Positions 12,371-22,272 of a stretch of 64,000 bases of DNA are shown here, one piece after another. The position numbers and the translations under genes are program-made. The stretch covers positions 1-64,000 of the forward strand of contig CAWZYM010000238.1 in assembly GCA_963966185.1 (NCBI GenBank). Direction: 5' to 3'. The notes below the pieces were generated by a model, which was not told the origin of the DNA, ran no database searches, and was given only the letters and a program-made list of their open reading frames with translations. Within the stretch, counting starts at the first letter, position 1. Each line of letters starts with the position of its first letter. The stretch comes from Rhabditoides inermis (Eukaryota > Nematoda > Chromadorea > Rhabditida > Rhabditidae).

Positions 12371-12560
12371 GGAATTTGCCTTGTAGGTGACACCCTGAAA
12401 TCCAACCATGCCAACCTATTCTACTGTGCTGTCTGGCTTCTCACCTCCTGTTTGAGCTGCTCCTCGGACTTGCCCACACAGGCCACCTCGGGATGGGTGT
12501 ACGCGACTGACGGAATACAGTCGTAGTCCATGTGCACGACTCCACCGCCAAAAAGCGCGC
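12338..12560 (-). pseudogene. DLD: Captured DLD gene fragment (left arm copy)
   Basis: Mirror copy of 18269-18491. The exon at 12445-12560 encodes [15 protein letters not shown] and [18 protein letters not shown], flanked by AG acceptor and GT donor. Across a 50-base intron-like gap ending TTTCAG, a second piece at 12338-12394 encodes GVTYKANSRSAEDVARVCH, then runs into poly-G/C. In intact DLD (dihydrolipoamide dehydrogenase, E3 of mitochondrial 2-oxoacid dehydrogenase complexes) these come from the C-terminal dimerisation domain. Residues between YK and ANSR, and between SR and AEDVARVC, are missing. The FAD and NAD domains are absent. Non-functional. Confidence 0.8.
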
Positions 12561-12839
12561 CTAAACAGACAACGTCAGTACACAGTGTACAATAGTCACA
12601 ATATAGAAAGCATACGCGGCACGAAATCAATCAATGACACAAGTGACAGCGAGGCGAGAGAGTACTGTCAAACAAAAGAAACGACAGAGGATTATGCGCA
12701 CAAAGAAAAGAGTTAATGAAAAGATATTTAAAAAAGGAGAGAAAAGAGGAGAGCGAGAGCGAGAGAGAGAGAGAAAGAGAGAGAGACAGAGAATCAATAA
12801 GAAAAAAAAACATGGAGGATGAAGAAGAAACAAAGCGTA

Positions 12840-13155
12840 TAGTGGGCCCGCAAATGAGTTCTACTCTTTTCACGAGAGACATCAGGATGGTTAGACAACG
12901 AGGAGAACCTTTTCGATAATGTTTTCAATTTGACAAAATATTGCATGGGCACCCAAGATCGAACCCGCGGACATTTGCTTCCTGAGCGAGAGCGTTACCA
13001 CTACGCCACGTGGTCATGAGAGAGTATCTGTTGAGTAGAGATATGAACGGCAAAAACAATATGCAGTGCATTTCGTTTATTATACGGTAGTGTCAAAATC
13101 CACGATAATGTTTTCAACGAAAAATCCTGAGCTAAGTGCGAGCCTATTATAAGGA
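12840..13155 (-). other. Insertion in left palindrome arm with tRNA-like sequence
   Basis: This block has no counterpart in the right arm, where the flanks join directly near 17993. On the minus strand it holds a tRNA-like stretch (about 12942-13016) with A-box TGGCGTAGTGG (12998-13008), a perfect GCGT/ACGC D stem, and B-box GGTTCGATCTT (12955-12965). Anticodon and T stems are degenerate. Probably a tRNA-derived SINE or tRNA relic that inserted after the arms last became identical. Confidence 0.5.
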
Positions 13156-13252
13156 AGAATGAATCGTGTGAGAACAAGGTCCGACCCTCGATCAATCGAT
13201 CGATCAGTGCGAGGTGAGGACCCTCGATCGATTGACAAAACACAAGTACGAC

Positions 13253-13254
<2 letters not shown>

Positions 13255-13313
<59 letters not shown>

Positions 13314-13490
13314 CAAGAGGAGAGAGACTGCAAGAGGGGGAGAGGGAGAGGGGAAGTGGAGAGGAAGAGGGAGAGGGAGAGAGAGGGAGAGAGAGGGAGA
13401 GAGGGACAGAAGAACAGAGGGACAGAGGGACAGAGGGACAGAGGGACAGAGGGACAGAGGGACAGAGGGAGAGTGGAGGGGAGAGAGAGG
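13255..13490 (+). repeat. GA microsatellite and (GGGACAGA)n at inner edge of left arm
   Basis: (GA)n at about 13256-13312, GA-rich purine runs to 13400, then about eight tandem copies of the 8-mer GGGACAGA (about 13402-13470). The matching CT-rich tract lies at 17340-17885. Open frames of Arg/Glu or Leu/Ser repeats here are artefacts of the repeat. Confidence 0.92.
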
Positions 13491-14060
13491 GGGGAAGGAA
13501 TGGAGATGGCCGAGTCAGGGTGGAGCCCGGGACCGGGAAGCGTCATCAATAGAAATGCACACCGACGGTGTAATTAAACGGCTCGCACAATGTATAACAA
13601 ATCGATATAGATAGATAGAAATAAACCAATAACTGGGAAGGGGAAGGGGAGTGATAGCTTAGGAAGAAGAATAGCGGATGAAGCATTAGTGTGAGGTGAG
13701 GACAAGGCCCGACCCGCAATCGATCGATGAGTGCGAGGCGAGGCAACCGAACGAGAAACTGTGAGAACGAAAAAAATCGATGCATCCCATTTAGACAACT
13801 TCAATCATGCGATCAAGATGTGTGCATAGAACAAAAAGAGAGATCATGGAAAAGAAGTGCACGAAAGGATAGTGAATAGGAAAATGATAGAGTAGGAACT
13901 GGTGTATATCAAAGTGTGCTGGTCGCGCAAAATTGGGAAAGAAGCTAGCTGGGATCAATGGCGGACGAGTGTGGAGCGGTGGTGACCCAGAAATCCATCT
14001 GGTGTCCATTTGCCGCGCAGCCACACTCACACAGACACAACTCTCTCACACGCAGACACA
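13491..14060 (+). repeat. Diverged inner palindrome arm (left)
   Basis: Short blocks still pair with 16580-17140 on about the same axis. Examples are GTGCGAGGCGAGG near 13732 with CCTCACCTCGCAC near 17085, and CAGCCACACTCAC near 14020 with its complement near 16580. Divergence is far greater than in the outer arms. No gene recognised. Confidence 0.55.
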
Positions 14061-15379
14061 CTAATACTCACTCATTGCGCGGGAATCACTCAGTCATTCA
14101 AGGATCGATGAAAGAACGTTGCGACAAACGATTTTTGCTATTCGCTTTGCTACGCGGTTGTGATTTGCTACGTGCTAACCGCTTTGCTGCATTTACACTT
14201 CTGTCGTCGGACTATTGATGAGATCTATCTTCTGATTCATCCCCATTCTACGTCACGTCACCGTTTCCTTTCTCACACTTCTTCGAATCACTCTTCCTTA
14301 CCTTATATTATCGCATGATTCACCGTGTCAAGTAAGGAATTCATGTTTTATTGAATTCATGTTATGGATACTTGTACGAGATTGTGGATCCTTGCACGAG
14401 CTGTGACCCAAGCGAGGTACTTCTCCCCATTTCGCGTGTTCTCATCCACACGCACACCACACTACCCGTTGCCTCTTGCCTGCGCAGAGCCCTATCACTC
14501 TCAAACGTTATCGTCGTCTGCCTCTAAGCTATGCAGCCTACGACAAACATGTCATGTCGCCTTATTGACTATTGAAATTCAACATTGAAACTCGTTTCGA
14601 GACGTCATAATGACCGATGGTGAGCGTAGCTGACGCTAAATGAACGTCACCATGACTGCGGAGCTCACACACGCGTCCACAGTCGGCGCGGCGAGATGTA
14701 GAGTGCGTGGTTGTAGAGGTGTTGGGGTGGTTGAGGTGGTAGGAGTGATTGCAGGGGCGGGGCCACCGAGGAGGTCGCGGGGGCGGGGTGCGATGACGTA
14801 GGTGTTGTTGTTTGACCGATTGCCACGTGTACTTGTCCATGTGGCGGCCTGAGTTGCCTGTGTTGCTCATTTGTACCTCCTCCAGTTCTCTTAATAGGTC
14901 ATTCATGAATTGATTGATTGCGTCGCTTCCTATTTATTTTTAGTCTTTTTGTTATTTTCCTTCATTTTTTATGTGATCTCTCTCCCTCTCTTGTTCACTC
15001 TTTTTCACCCTTCTCTCTCCCCGTTGTTATCGATGAAACTGCATAATGACGTCATTCACACTATCGATTAGATTGATTGATTGCTTGATCGATTTATTTA
15101 TTTATTTATTTCAGGCGAGGGAGGCGGGAGATTGGCTGTGTGAAAAGAAGATGAACAGTCGAACAGTGGATGGAAGCTGCTATGAACAGGAACGGCTAAG
15201 GAGCGACAACGCTGCAGACTCTAAGGAGAGTCGGCCGAGGAGTGAGTTGTGAGTGAGAGAATTAGAGAGGGCGCGCCAGCGCCCTCTCGTTTGTACTGGA
15301 TGTCCCCGCGCGCTAGAATGCTCAAAAACGACTTTTCCCGGATGAAGCACTTTTCCTCATTTTGAAGTGATTTCCACTG
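14061..15379. other. Palindrome spacer, no confident gene
   Basis: No recognisable protein. It includes a G-rich stretch with GGGGCGGGG boxes (14750-14800) and a CT/T-rich region (14930-15020). A good acceptor-like signal TTTATTTATTTCAG ends at 15113, followed by a 45-codon open frame. Nothing ties these into a gene. Confidence 0.4.
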
Positions 15380-15684
15380 TTACATTGCATTCACATCTCT
15401 ATTCGATAGAGTTATAGAAAGTTGTATTGAGTTTGATTGAATTTGAAGCGAGATACGGAGAGTCCGCATTCGAGTGCGGATTGAGATTGGTGTCGGTCGC
15501 TCGGGCGGGCGGGCGCTCGGGCGGGCGGGCGTCGGACAATCGCTTTCGCCCCGCCCCCTCTGTGTGTGAGTGAGAGAGAGAGAGAGATAGGCGAATAGCG
15601 GGTGCGCGTCGGTATCCTCGCAGCGAATCGCGAACGTGTATGAAAATGTAATTTTGTGAAACAAAACTTAAGAAAAGGACAGAT
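15380..15684 (-). repeat. Diverged third copy of a palindrome-arm segment
   Basis: On the minus strand it resembles 6340-6600 of the left arm: shared TTTTGTTTCACAAAATTACAT, ACACGTTCGCGATTC and CGAATGCGGACTCT-type blocks. It also contains GC-rich (GGGC)n at 15495-15530 and a GA microsatellite at 15568-15588. It ends exactly at the foldback element, which sits in the same relative place as the copy at 6058-6345. Confidence 0.65.
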
Positions 15685-16013
15685 ATTATCTTTCAAAAGT
15701 ACTTCCAAGTAAAAGTAGTTGGTTTGTACCGTTGTCTCAGTTGAGCAAAAGGACTGACATGTTTTCAATGGAGACATGTGCAAACAGGCTCTCAGCATTA
15801 TTCGACGTGTTATGTTACAACAGAAGTTGTGCTTTTAGATAATAACTGCATAACTTCGTAAACGCGTTCATTATAATATGGCCGCTTTGCACTGGTATGA
15901 GAGAGAGAGCCTGTTGGCACATGTCTCCATTGAAAACATGTCAGTCCTTTTGCTCAACTGAGACAACGGTACAAACCAACTACTTTTACTTGGAAGTACT
16001 TTTGAAAGATAAT
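15685..16013. mobile_element. Foldback element with 109-bp terminal inverted repeats
   Basis: The arms 15685-15793 and 15905-16013 are reverse complements with one visible mismatch (GTTTGCAC versus GTTGGCAC in the right-arm orientation). The ends read ATTATCTTTCAAAAG and CTTTTGAAAGATAAT. CAGAT precedes (15680-15684) and follows (16014-16018) the element, a 5-bp target duplication. The 111-bp loop holds no open frame of interest. This is a typical non-autonomous MITE or foldback structure; the mobilising transposase family is unknown. Confidence 0.9.
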
Positions 16014-17334
16014 CAGATCATGTGTTGTGGAAAAGGCGAACGGTAGACTATAGAAAACGTGGAAGAGAAGTGCTGCGTGCGGTTGATTTCGTGAGAGAAT
16101 AGTATAAGGAGTCGAGTTCAGAGTTCTGAGATTTATCCGAAATCGTTATAACTGTACATGACATTGCAATCACAACAATATGAATGGAAGCATGCAGTAG
16201 GGCCAAAATCTTGGTACGCTAACGCCGGGGGAATACAGTTTAGCAATAGAGGTTAGTGATGGACGACGATTCTTGATCGATACATACTAGACGGTGGAGA
16301 GGCTCCGGATGTTCCTTTGCTCCCACGTAGTCGCATGTATCTCCTCGAGCCAATAGTACTGCATCCTCGTGAGCTTCTGCATCGCCTTGCTCAAGGGTAC
16401 TCGCGCAGGATCATTTAGTCGAACCGACCGCACAGCGCGGGGAAAGAAGAAATAATAATAAGTATAAAGATAAGGAGTCGAGTAGGAGGATAAGGAGTAT
16501 AATAATAAGGAGTCGAGTATCAAACGCTAAAATATAAAAGTGTGTATGTGTGTGTGTGAGTGAGAGAGATAGAGTAATGTGAGTGTGGCTGCGCGCGGAA
16601 AGTGGAGACCAGCTGGGTGGGTATGTGGCTGATAACTCGAATCACTCTCCCTCATTGATCCAAGTTCACGCGCAGCCACACTCACTCCGACATTTCATTG
16701 TCACCCTTTTAAGCAGTTATTCAGTTGAAAACTTTTGACCAAATTTTCTGGCGCCAAGTTGGCTTTGGCCAATGACGATCGAGAAGAGCATTCGAGAAGG
16801 TCAAATTTTTTGGTCAAAAATTTTCAACTGTAACAGCTTTAGACACCACGTCATTTTCTATCTTCTATCCCTCCTCCCACTCCCACTTCTATGTTGTTTA
16901 GTGTGTCTTTTCCTTGTGCACTCCCCCCCCTACTCTCCATTCTCTACCGTTGATTTGATTATAATGCTTTTTGATTATAATCTTTTTCGCCGTACTTGTG
17001 TTATGTTGATCGATTGATTTGTTGCCTAAATGGGATGATGTCTTTTCTTTTCGTTCTCACACGTCCTCGTTGTCAGGGGTCCTCACCTCGCACTGTTTGA
17101 TCGATCGAGGGCCGGACCTTGTTCTCACACAGATCATTCTTCCTCTTGCCTTGTCTCTTCTCCATCTTCCTTCCGATCCCCCATCCAGTCTTATTGCTTT
17201 CTATATCGATTCATTTTTCATGTCTCGTTTTCTTTTTCGCTTTTCGCAGGTTCGTGTATTGATCGATTCTGTCGGTGTCATCGACTCTACTTGTAGAAAG
17301 GGCGACGGTCGGTTCAATCTCGAATTGAGGTGAC
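16014..17334. other. Palindrome spacer and diverged inner right arm, no gene
   Basis: 16580-17140 is the diverged mirror of 13690-14060. A minus-strand open frame at 16287-16450 ends in YYWLEEIHATTWEQRNI, which I do not recognise. A GT microsatellite lies at 16543-16560. Confidence 0.4.
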
Positions 17335-17651
17335 GCATCTGCCATCTCCATTCCTTCCCTCTCCCCCTACTCACCTCCCCCTCTCCCCCCTCCCCCTCTC
17401 CCTCTCCCCCTCTCCCCCTCCCCCTCTCTCCCCCCGCTCTCTCTCCCCTCTCCCTCTCTCTCCCCTCTCCCTCTCTCTCCCCTCTTCCCTCTCCCCCTCC
17501 CCCCTCTCCCCCTCCCCCCTCTTCCCCTCTCCCCCTCTCCCCCTCTCTCCCCTCTCCCTCTCTCTCCCCTCTCCCTCTCTCTCCCCTCTCCCTCTCTCTC
17601 CCCTCTCCCCTCTCCCTCTCCCTCTCCCCCTCTTGCAGTCTCTCTCCTCTT

Positions 17652-17695
<44 letters not shown>

Positions 17696-17745
17696 CCTCT
17701 CCACTCCCCCTCTCCCTCTCCCCCTCTTGCAGTCTCTCTCCTCTT

Positions 17746-17795
<50 letters not shown>

Positions 17796-17844
17796 TCTCC
17801 ACTCCCCCTCTCCCTCTCCCCCTCTTGCAGTCTCTCTCCTCTTG

Positions 17845-17885
<41 letters not shown>
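17335..17885 (+). repeat. CT-rich low-complexity tract at inner edge of right arm
   Basis: About 550 bp of nearly pure pyrimidine: CCCCTCTCC and CTCTCTCCCCT motifs, then three blocks of (CT)n alternating with CCCCTCTTGCAGTCTCTCT (about 17626, 17720, 17815). Mirror of the GA tract at 13255-13490 but about twice as long. Long Leu/Ser-Pro or Arg-Glu frames are artefacts. Confidence 0.92.
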
Positions 17886-17887
<2 letters not shown>

Positions 17888-20800
17888 GTCGTACTTGTGT
17901 TTTGTTAATCGATCGAGGGTCCTCACCTCGCACTGATCGATCGATTGATCGAGGGTCGGACCTTGTTCTCACACGATTCATTCTTCCTTACGCTTTTTTT
18001 CTTCTTCATCCTCCATGTTTTATTTCTTATTGATTCTCTGTCTCTCTCTTTCTCTCTCTCTCTCTCTCGCTCTCGCTCTCCTCTTTTCTCTCCTTTCTTA
18101 AATATCTTTTCATTAACTCTTTTCTTTGTGCGCATAATCCTCTTTCGTTTCTTTTGTTTGACAGTACTCTCTCGTCTCGCTGTCACTTGTGTCATTGATT
18201 GATTTCGTGCCGCGTATGCTTTCTATATTGTGACTATTGTACACTGTGTACTGACGTTGTCTGTTTAGGCGCGCTTTTTGGCGGTGGAGTCGTGCACATG
18301 GACTACGACTGTATTCCGTCAGTCGCGTACACCCATCCCGAGGTGGCCTGTGTGGGCAAGTCCGAGGAGCAGCTCAAACAGGAGGTGAGAAGCCAGACAG
18401 CACAGTAGAATAGGTTGGCATGGTTGGATTTCAGGGTGTCACCTACAAGGCAAATTCCCGTTCGGCTGAGGACGTGGCCCGCGTCTGCCACCCCCCCCCC
18501 CCCCTTCCGTGCTCTATCGAGGTGGGTGGGAAGAAGGGGACCAACCGTACGGCTTTACCTGAAATTTAATCGACAAAACCAATCTGACACTCTTGAAATT
18601 CGAAAGTGTCAACCCCTTTTTGAGATATACTGAAGTAGAAAATCCTAACCCTTTTTTGGGTATCAGTGACCGCAACCCTTTTGCAAGTTTTCAATATACG
18701 AGTCGCACTACCGAAAACCTCTTTTGCTCTCGTATATCCCTTTTCGCGATTATCAAAAGTTCAACCCTTTTCGGGAATTTTTAAAATGTGCCTAGTCTTG
18801 GTATCAAGGCACTCTTTTCGGAGCAAAACCATCTGCTCTTACCGTTAAAAAAGTGCACGCTTTCAAACACTATTCTAAAAAAAAAACACCGATTTGTGTT
18901 TGTTGTTTTTTTTCCTGTTTTTTTTTTCTTTCTGTTTATGCATTTAAAACAAGTTTGAACTCACGGAACACCATATTTGTCATTTGAGCTCCAGAGGCTC
19001 TCCATGGAGCACTTTGTTCGATATCCAGTCAAATATCGTTGATAGCACTATAGATAGACGTCTAGAGCAAACCAAACATGCTGAAACTACTGAAAACGTC
19101 GGAACGTCTCTATAATAAAATGGAGCACTGAGAATCTCCCAGAAACTCCGTTGAGTGCATTTCCGACAGGTTTATTTGGCTCCTCCTTATCCTTATCGTT
19201 CAAAAGTGAACGGCTCCGGATATCGATCGATTGGCTGTGCTTGCACTATATATACACAATGGTTGAGGTACGAGATGAGTGACGGTTCTCGTTTATCAAC
19301 TATTCGAGGAGGGAGGCTACTGACAATATTTTGAAATTGTGATGGTGGTGGATGTGACATGTGAAAATGAGATGGTATGCATTGAACAAGTGTTCACATT
19401 TTGCATGTGTACCTTGGTATGGTTCGGTCACATGTGTCATGTAGTAGTGTTATGTAGCGTGTGAGTGTTGTTGTGATTTGTGATGTGAGGGATGCGGATG
19501 AGGACTGCTTGAGTTATTGTGGTGTTAATTGGATCTGAGTGGACATGATGGGGTGAGTTGGAGGGAGTAGGGTTGGAGGGAACCGTACACGGTCGACTCG
19601 ACAGTGAAGAAAGTGGCGTCGAGAGTTGAGAAGCGAAGATGGTCCGCCGACGCATTGGTAGCAGTGTCAACTTGCGTGTCATGTCTACACTGTGTGTGAT
19701 GTACATTGGTCTGTTTCAATACACAATATGTACATGAATTATCGATTCTGGATAAACATTTGATTTGAAAAGAATACACTCATGGAGCAGTACGGAGCTC
19801 CCTTATCGAAGAGTACAGTCGTTCAAACTAATCAATGGAGCGTAGTAGGTAGCTTTTGTGATTGTGGAATTGGGAAGGAGGATAAGACGATACTAGTCGA
19901 TACATATGCACAGCTGGGCGGATGTCTCTTCCAACATATTTCTTTCGATGCGACATGCGAGTCAGCATTTGCGATTTGTGTGCTCCAGTGACGTGTGACA
20001 GAATGACGTCATGATAGTGACGTCATCACACGGGTTTAAATCTGTTATGTATTGAACCGAATATTTTGCAACTAAATCCGGTGTCGAGTTTCAACCCGTG
20101 AGATAAATTGATGAACAGCACCCAATAACATGTGTTATTCAGCTCTCAGAAATTGACAAAGTGAAGGAGTTGCAAATTGTGTGAACGATGTGATAGAGGC
20201 GCGAAGGAGTTGTAAACCATGTGAGAAAGATGCGTGCGAGGTGTGAAGGAGTTGTAAATAGTGAGAGCGATTGAGAAAAGAAGAGAGAGAGAGGATAGAT
20301 TTCCACCCCCATGGCCGATTCTTCCTGTAATTGTTTGAGTGTGTGGGAGATCTGCTAATGTGCGTTGCTATTGCGTACTGTAGGTGAGGGAGTGTGAAGG
20401 AGATCTGCTAATGTGCGATGTGGCTTGCGTACTGTAGGTGTGGGAAGGTGTGAAAGATCTGCCAACGTGCCTCAATTGCGTACTGTAGATGAAGGAGTGG
20501 TGAGAGATCTGCTAATGTGCCAGGCCATTCGGTTGTCCGTGAAATATTCCGTATCGATTGGAAAATTTCAAGGAAAACCTAAAGTTCGAGAAAGTGTGCG
20601 CAGTTGATCTCTGAGAGCTGAATAACGAATATTGTTGTGTGATGTTTTGAGATTTTTCCATTCTGTAATGATCTGTTATCGGATTTTGTGAATCTGATAA
20701 TCTCATGGAAGCCTTATTTGACTTTTACGATTGATTGAAAGTCCGTTTTTCTAATTTGGGAGTGATTTCCATTGTTTCATTGTATTCGTATCTCAATTTG

Positions 20801-21525
20801 ATAGAATCATGGAAAGTTTTGTAGAGTTTCATTAAGTTTGAAGCGAGATACGTAGAGTCCCCATTCGAGTGCGGATTGAGGTTGGTGTGGGGCGCTCGGG
20901 CGTCGGACAATTTGGCTCCGCCTTCTCTGTGTGTGATTGAGAGAGAGAGGCGAATAGCAAGTGCGCGCCGGTATCATCGCAGAGAATCGCGAACGTGTAT
21001 TGTAATGTAATTTTGTGAAACAAAACTTAAAAGTAGTTGGAAAGTAGAGTAAAAGTAGTTGGTTTGTACGGGTTGTTTCAATTGAGCAAAAGGACCGAAA
21101 TGATTTCAAATGAGACATGTACAAGCAGGCTCTCAAAACAGTTCCTGCTACAAAAATAGTGTATTTAATCACTATGAAATAAAGTACTCGTTCCATTTCG
21201 ATATAAATCGAACAGTTTGCGTTGATACAGAGAGCCTGTTTGCACATGTCTCACTTGAAATCTTGTATGTGTTGACATGTTGACACGAGGTTGTAGAGAG
21301 TGAGAATAGTGGGCGAGGAGCGGGAGGGCTTGTATGAACGGACCGAGGCCGACAGGCGGTCACTCGGCAGAGGAATGATTTGGTTGCAGGCAGAAGAGAA
21401 GGGCGACAGTTGGCTGCGGAGGCAATACGAATACATGACGGACCGTAGCGACAGTCAGCGTGTCGGCGTGGGTTGAGCGACGTGCTTGGTGCGCCCGATA
21501 TAGACTGTGAGAGCGTCTGAAAGCA
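17886..21525 (-). repeat. Right arm of large palindrome
   Basis: Reverse complement of the left arm, with only one partial copy of the 1.15-kb unit and without the 12.84-13.16 kb insertion. The outer end is at 21525 (GAGCGTCTGAAAGCA). Arm-to-arm identity looks very high in the parts read side by side, implying recent duplication or ongoing gene conversion. Confidence 0.88.
18269..18491 (+). pseudogene. DLD: Captured DLD gene fragment (right arm copy)
   Basis: Exon 18269-18384 (38 codons plus 2 nt) follows acceptor CTGTTTAG and is followed by donor GTGAGAAG. It encodes the family segment [32 protein letters not shown]. After a 50-nt intron-like gap ending TTTCAG, 18435-18491 encodes GVTYKANSRSAEDVARVCH, two family segments fused with internal losses, then a poly-C run (18491-18505). 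No upstream FAD-binding exons are present and the catalytic His-Pro-Thr-Leu-Ser-Glu region is missing. The frame is open, but there is no complete gene. The translation is the same in both arms. Confidence 0.82.
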
Positions 21526-21919
21526 TTGTCTATATCTGGTTTCTGGTGACGTCCATAATGGATTGTATGGACAACCATAATGGATTGTATGGAAAGAAGC
21601 GGAGAGTAAGAAAGGATATGAACAGTAATAGTTCCACGACAACATTCAACTTTCTGTCACTGTCCCAGTATACATGTATTCTATATCGGTGTGTGTGTCT
21701 CGGCCGTTTTCACTCGTCAGATGTGAGTGCTGTCTAGCCTCGATCTGGAGTGATTTCTGCGGTGGCATACCCCTTCCCTTCTCCCCTTCTTGTTCCACGG
21801 TTCTTCTTTCACAGGACAGACAACATTTACTAGGCTCACATTTCAATATCGTACACAGTTACGGTACAGTAATTTGCATTAAATGTATTGAAGTGTATCA
21901 CATTAGTACTGTCAAATGA
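21526..21919. other. Unassigned spacer right of palindrome
   Basis: Contains two nearby copies of ATAATGGATTGTATGGA (21556 and 21579) and the inverted match to 850-955. No gene recognised. Confidence 0.4.
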
Positions 21920-22260
21920 CGAGGCGTCTTCGTTCCAGGCAGCCGATGCTTTTGATACGTCCCTAGTCACTTTTGCCTCTCTCCACTCACTCACTCAAAT
22001 GGTTTGCCAGACGACGATGGTGAGACGAGCGGGGCAAAAGGCGAATACTCTTGACATTGTATTGACTGACTCCCCTTGTCTCTTTCAATATGTGCGTGTA
22101 TTGGGGCGTTTCTCTTTATATGATCACCTCCCTGCCGAGTTTCGGTGCGGAGGCCGCGGCGAGAGAGCCGCTTCGACGCGCATATGGGAAGGCTAAGTGG
22201 GGTGAGATAAATGCGGCTATAGCATGTACTGATTGGACACGAGTTTTTATTGGTTTACGA
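21920..22260 (+). pseudogene. Decayed non-LTR retrotransposon endonuclease fragment
   Basis: The first frame (21921-22150) reads SLTQMVCQTTMVRRAGQKAN then TLDIVLTDSP and DHLPAEF, the pattern of the C-terminal end of the APE-type endonuclease of CR1/Jockey-like elements. The usual SDH motif reads YDH. Near 22145 the frame shifts, and a second frame continues REPLRRAYGKAKWGEI ... ACTDWTRVF, resembling the linker towards the RT domain. It ends in a tandem 18-bp duplication (22239-22256, 22257-22274) at the edge of the minisatellite. No N-terminal endonuclease or RT part is attached. Confidence 0.65.
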
Positions 22261-22272
22261 GTTTTTATTGGT

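Larger units (their letters stand above)
5791..13320 (+). repeat. Left arm of large palindrome
   Basis: Reverse-complementary to 17886-21525. Coordinates of paired sites sum to about 30829 from 10.8 kb inward. They sum to about 27373 near 6.1-6.6 kb, because this arm has three extra 1.15-kb units. The outer end is sharp: TGCTTTCAGACGCTC at 5791 pairs with its complement ending at 21525. Differences between arms are sparse substitutions, a 57-bp deletion in the right arm (within the foldback copy near 6.06 kb), and an insertion in the left arm (about 12840-13155). No intact gene is recognised in the arm; it carries a DLD gene fragment. Confidence 0.88.

Noticed and set aside
13159..13614. Arg/Glu-rich protein and its Leu/Ser-Pro complement (also 17201-18033)
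   Set aside because: These are translations of GA/CT microsatellite and purine runs, without domain or splice context.
14562..14906. Minus-strand open frame starting MNDLLRELEEVQMSNTG, with a possible donor after ten codons
   Set aside because: No family recognised, no supporting downstream exon, and it lies in palindrome spacer with low-complexity His/Thr/Ser content.
15114..15252. Possible terminal exon after acceptor TTTATTTATTTCAG
   Set aside because: The acceptor is good, but the 45-residue product matches nothing I know and no upstream exon can be linked.
16287..16450. Minus-strand frame containing KLTRMQYYWLEEIHATTW
   Set aside because: The composition is protein-like but no family or splice partner is recognised; it may be a transposon relic.
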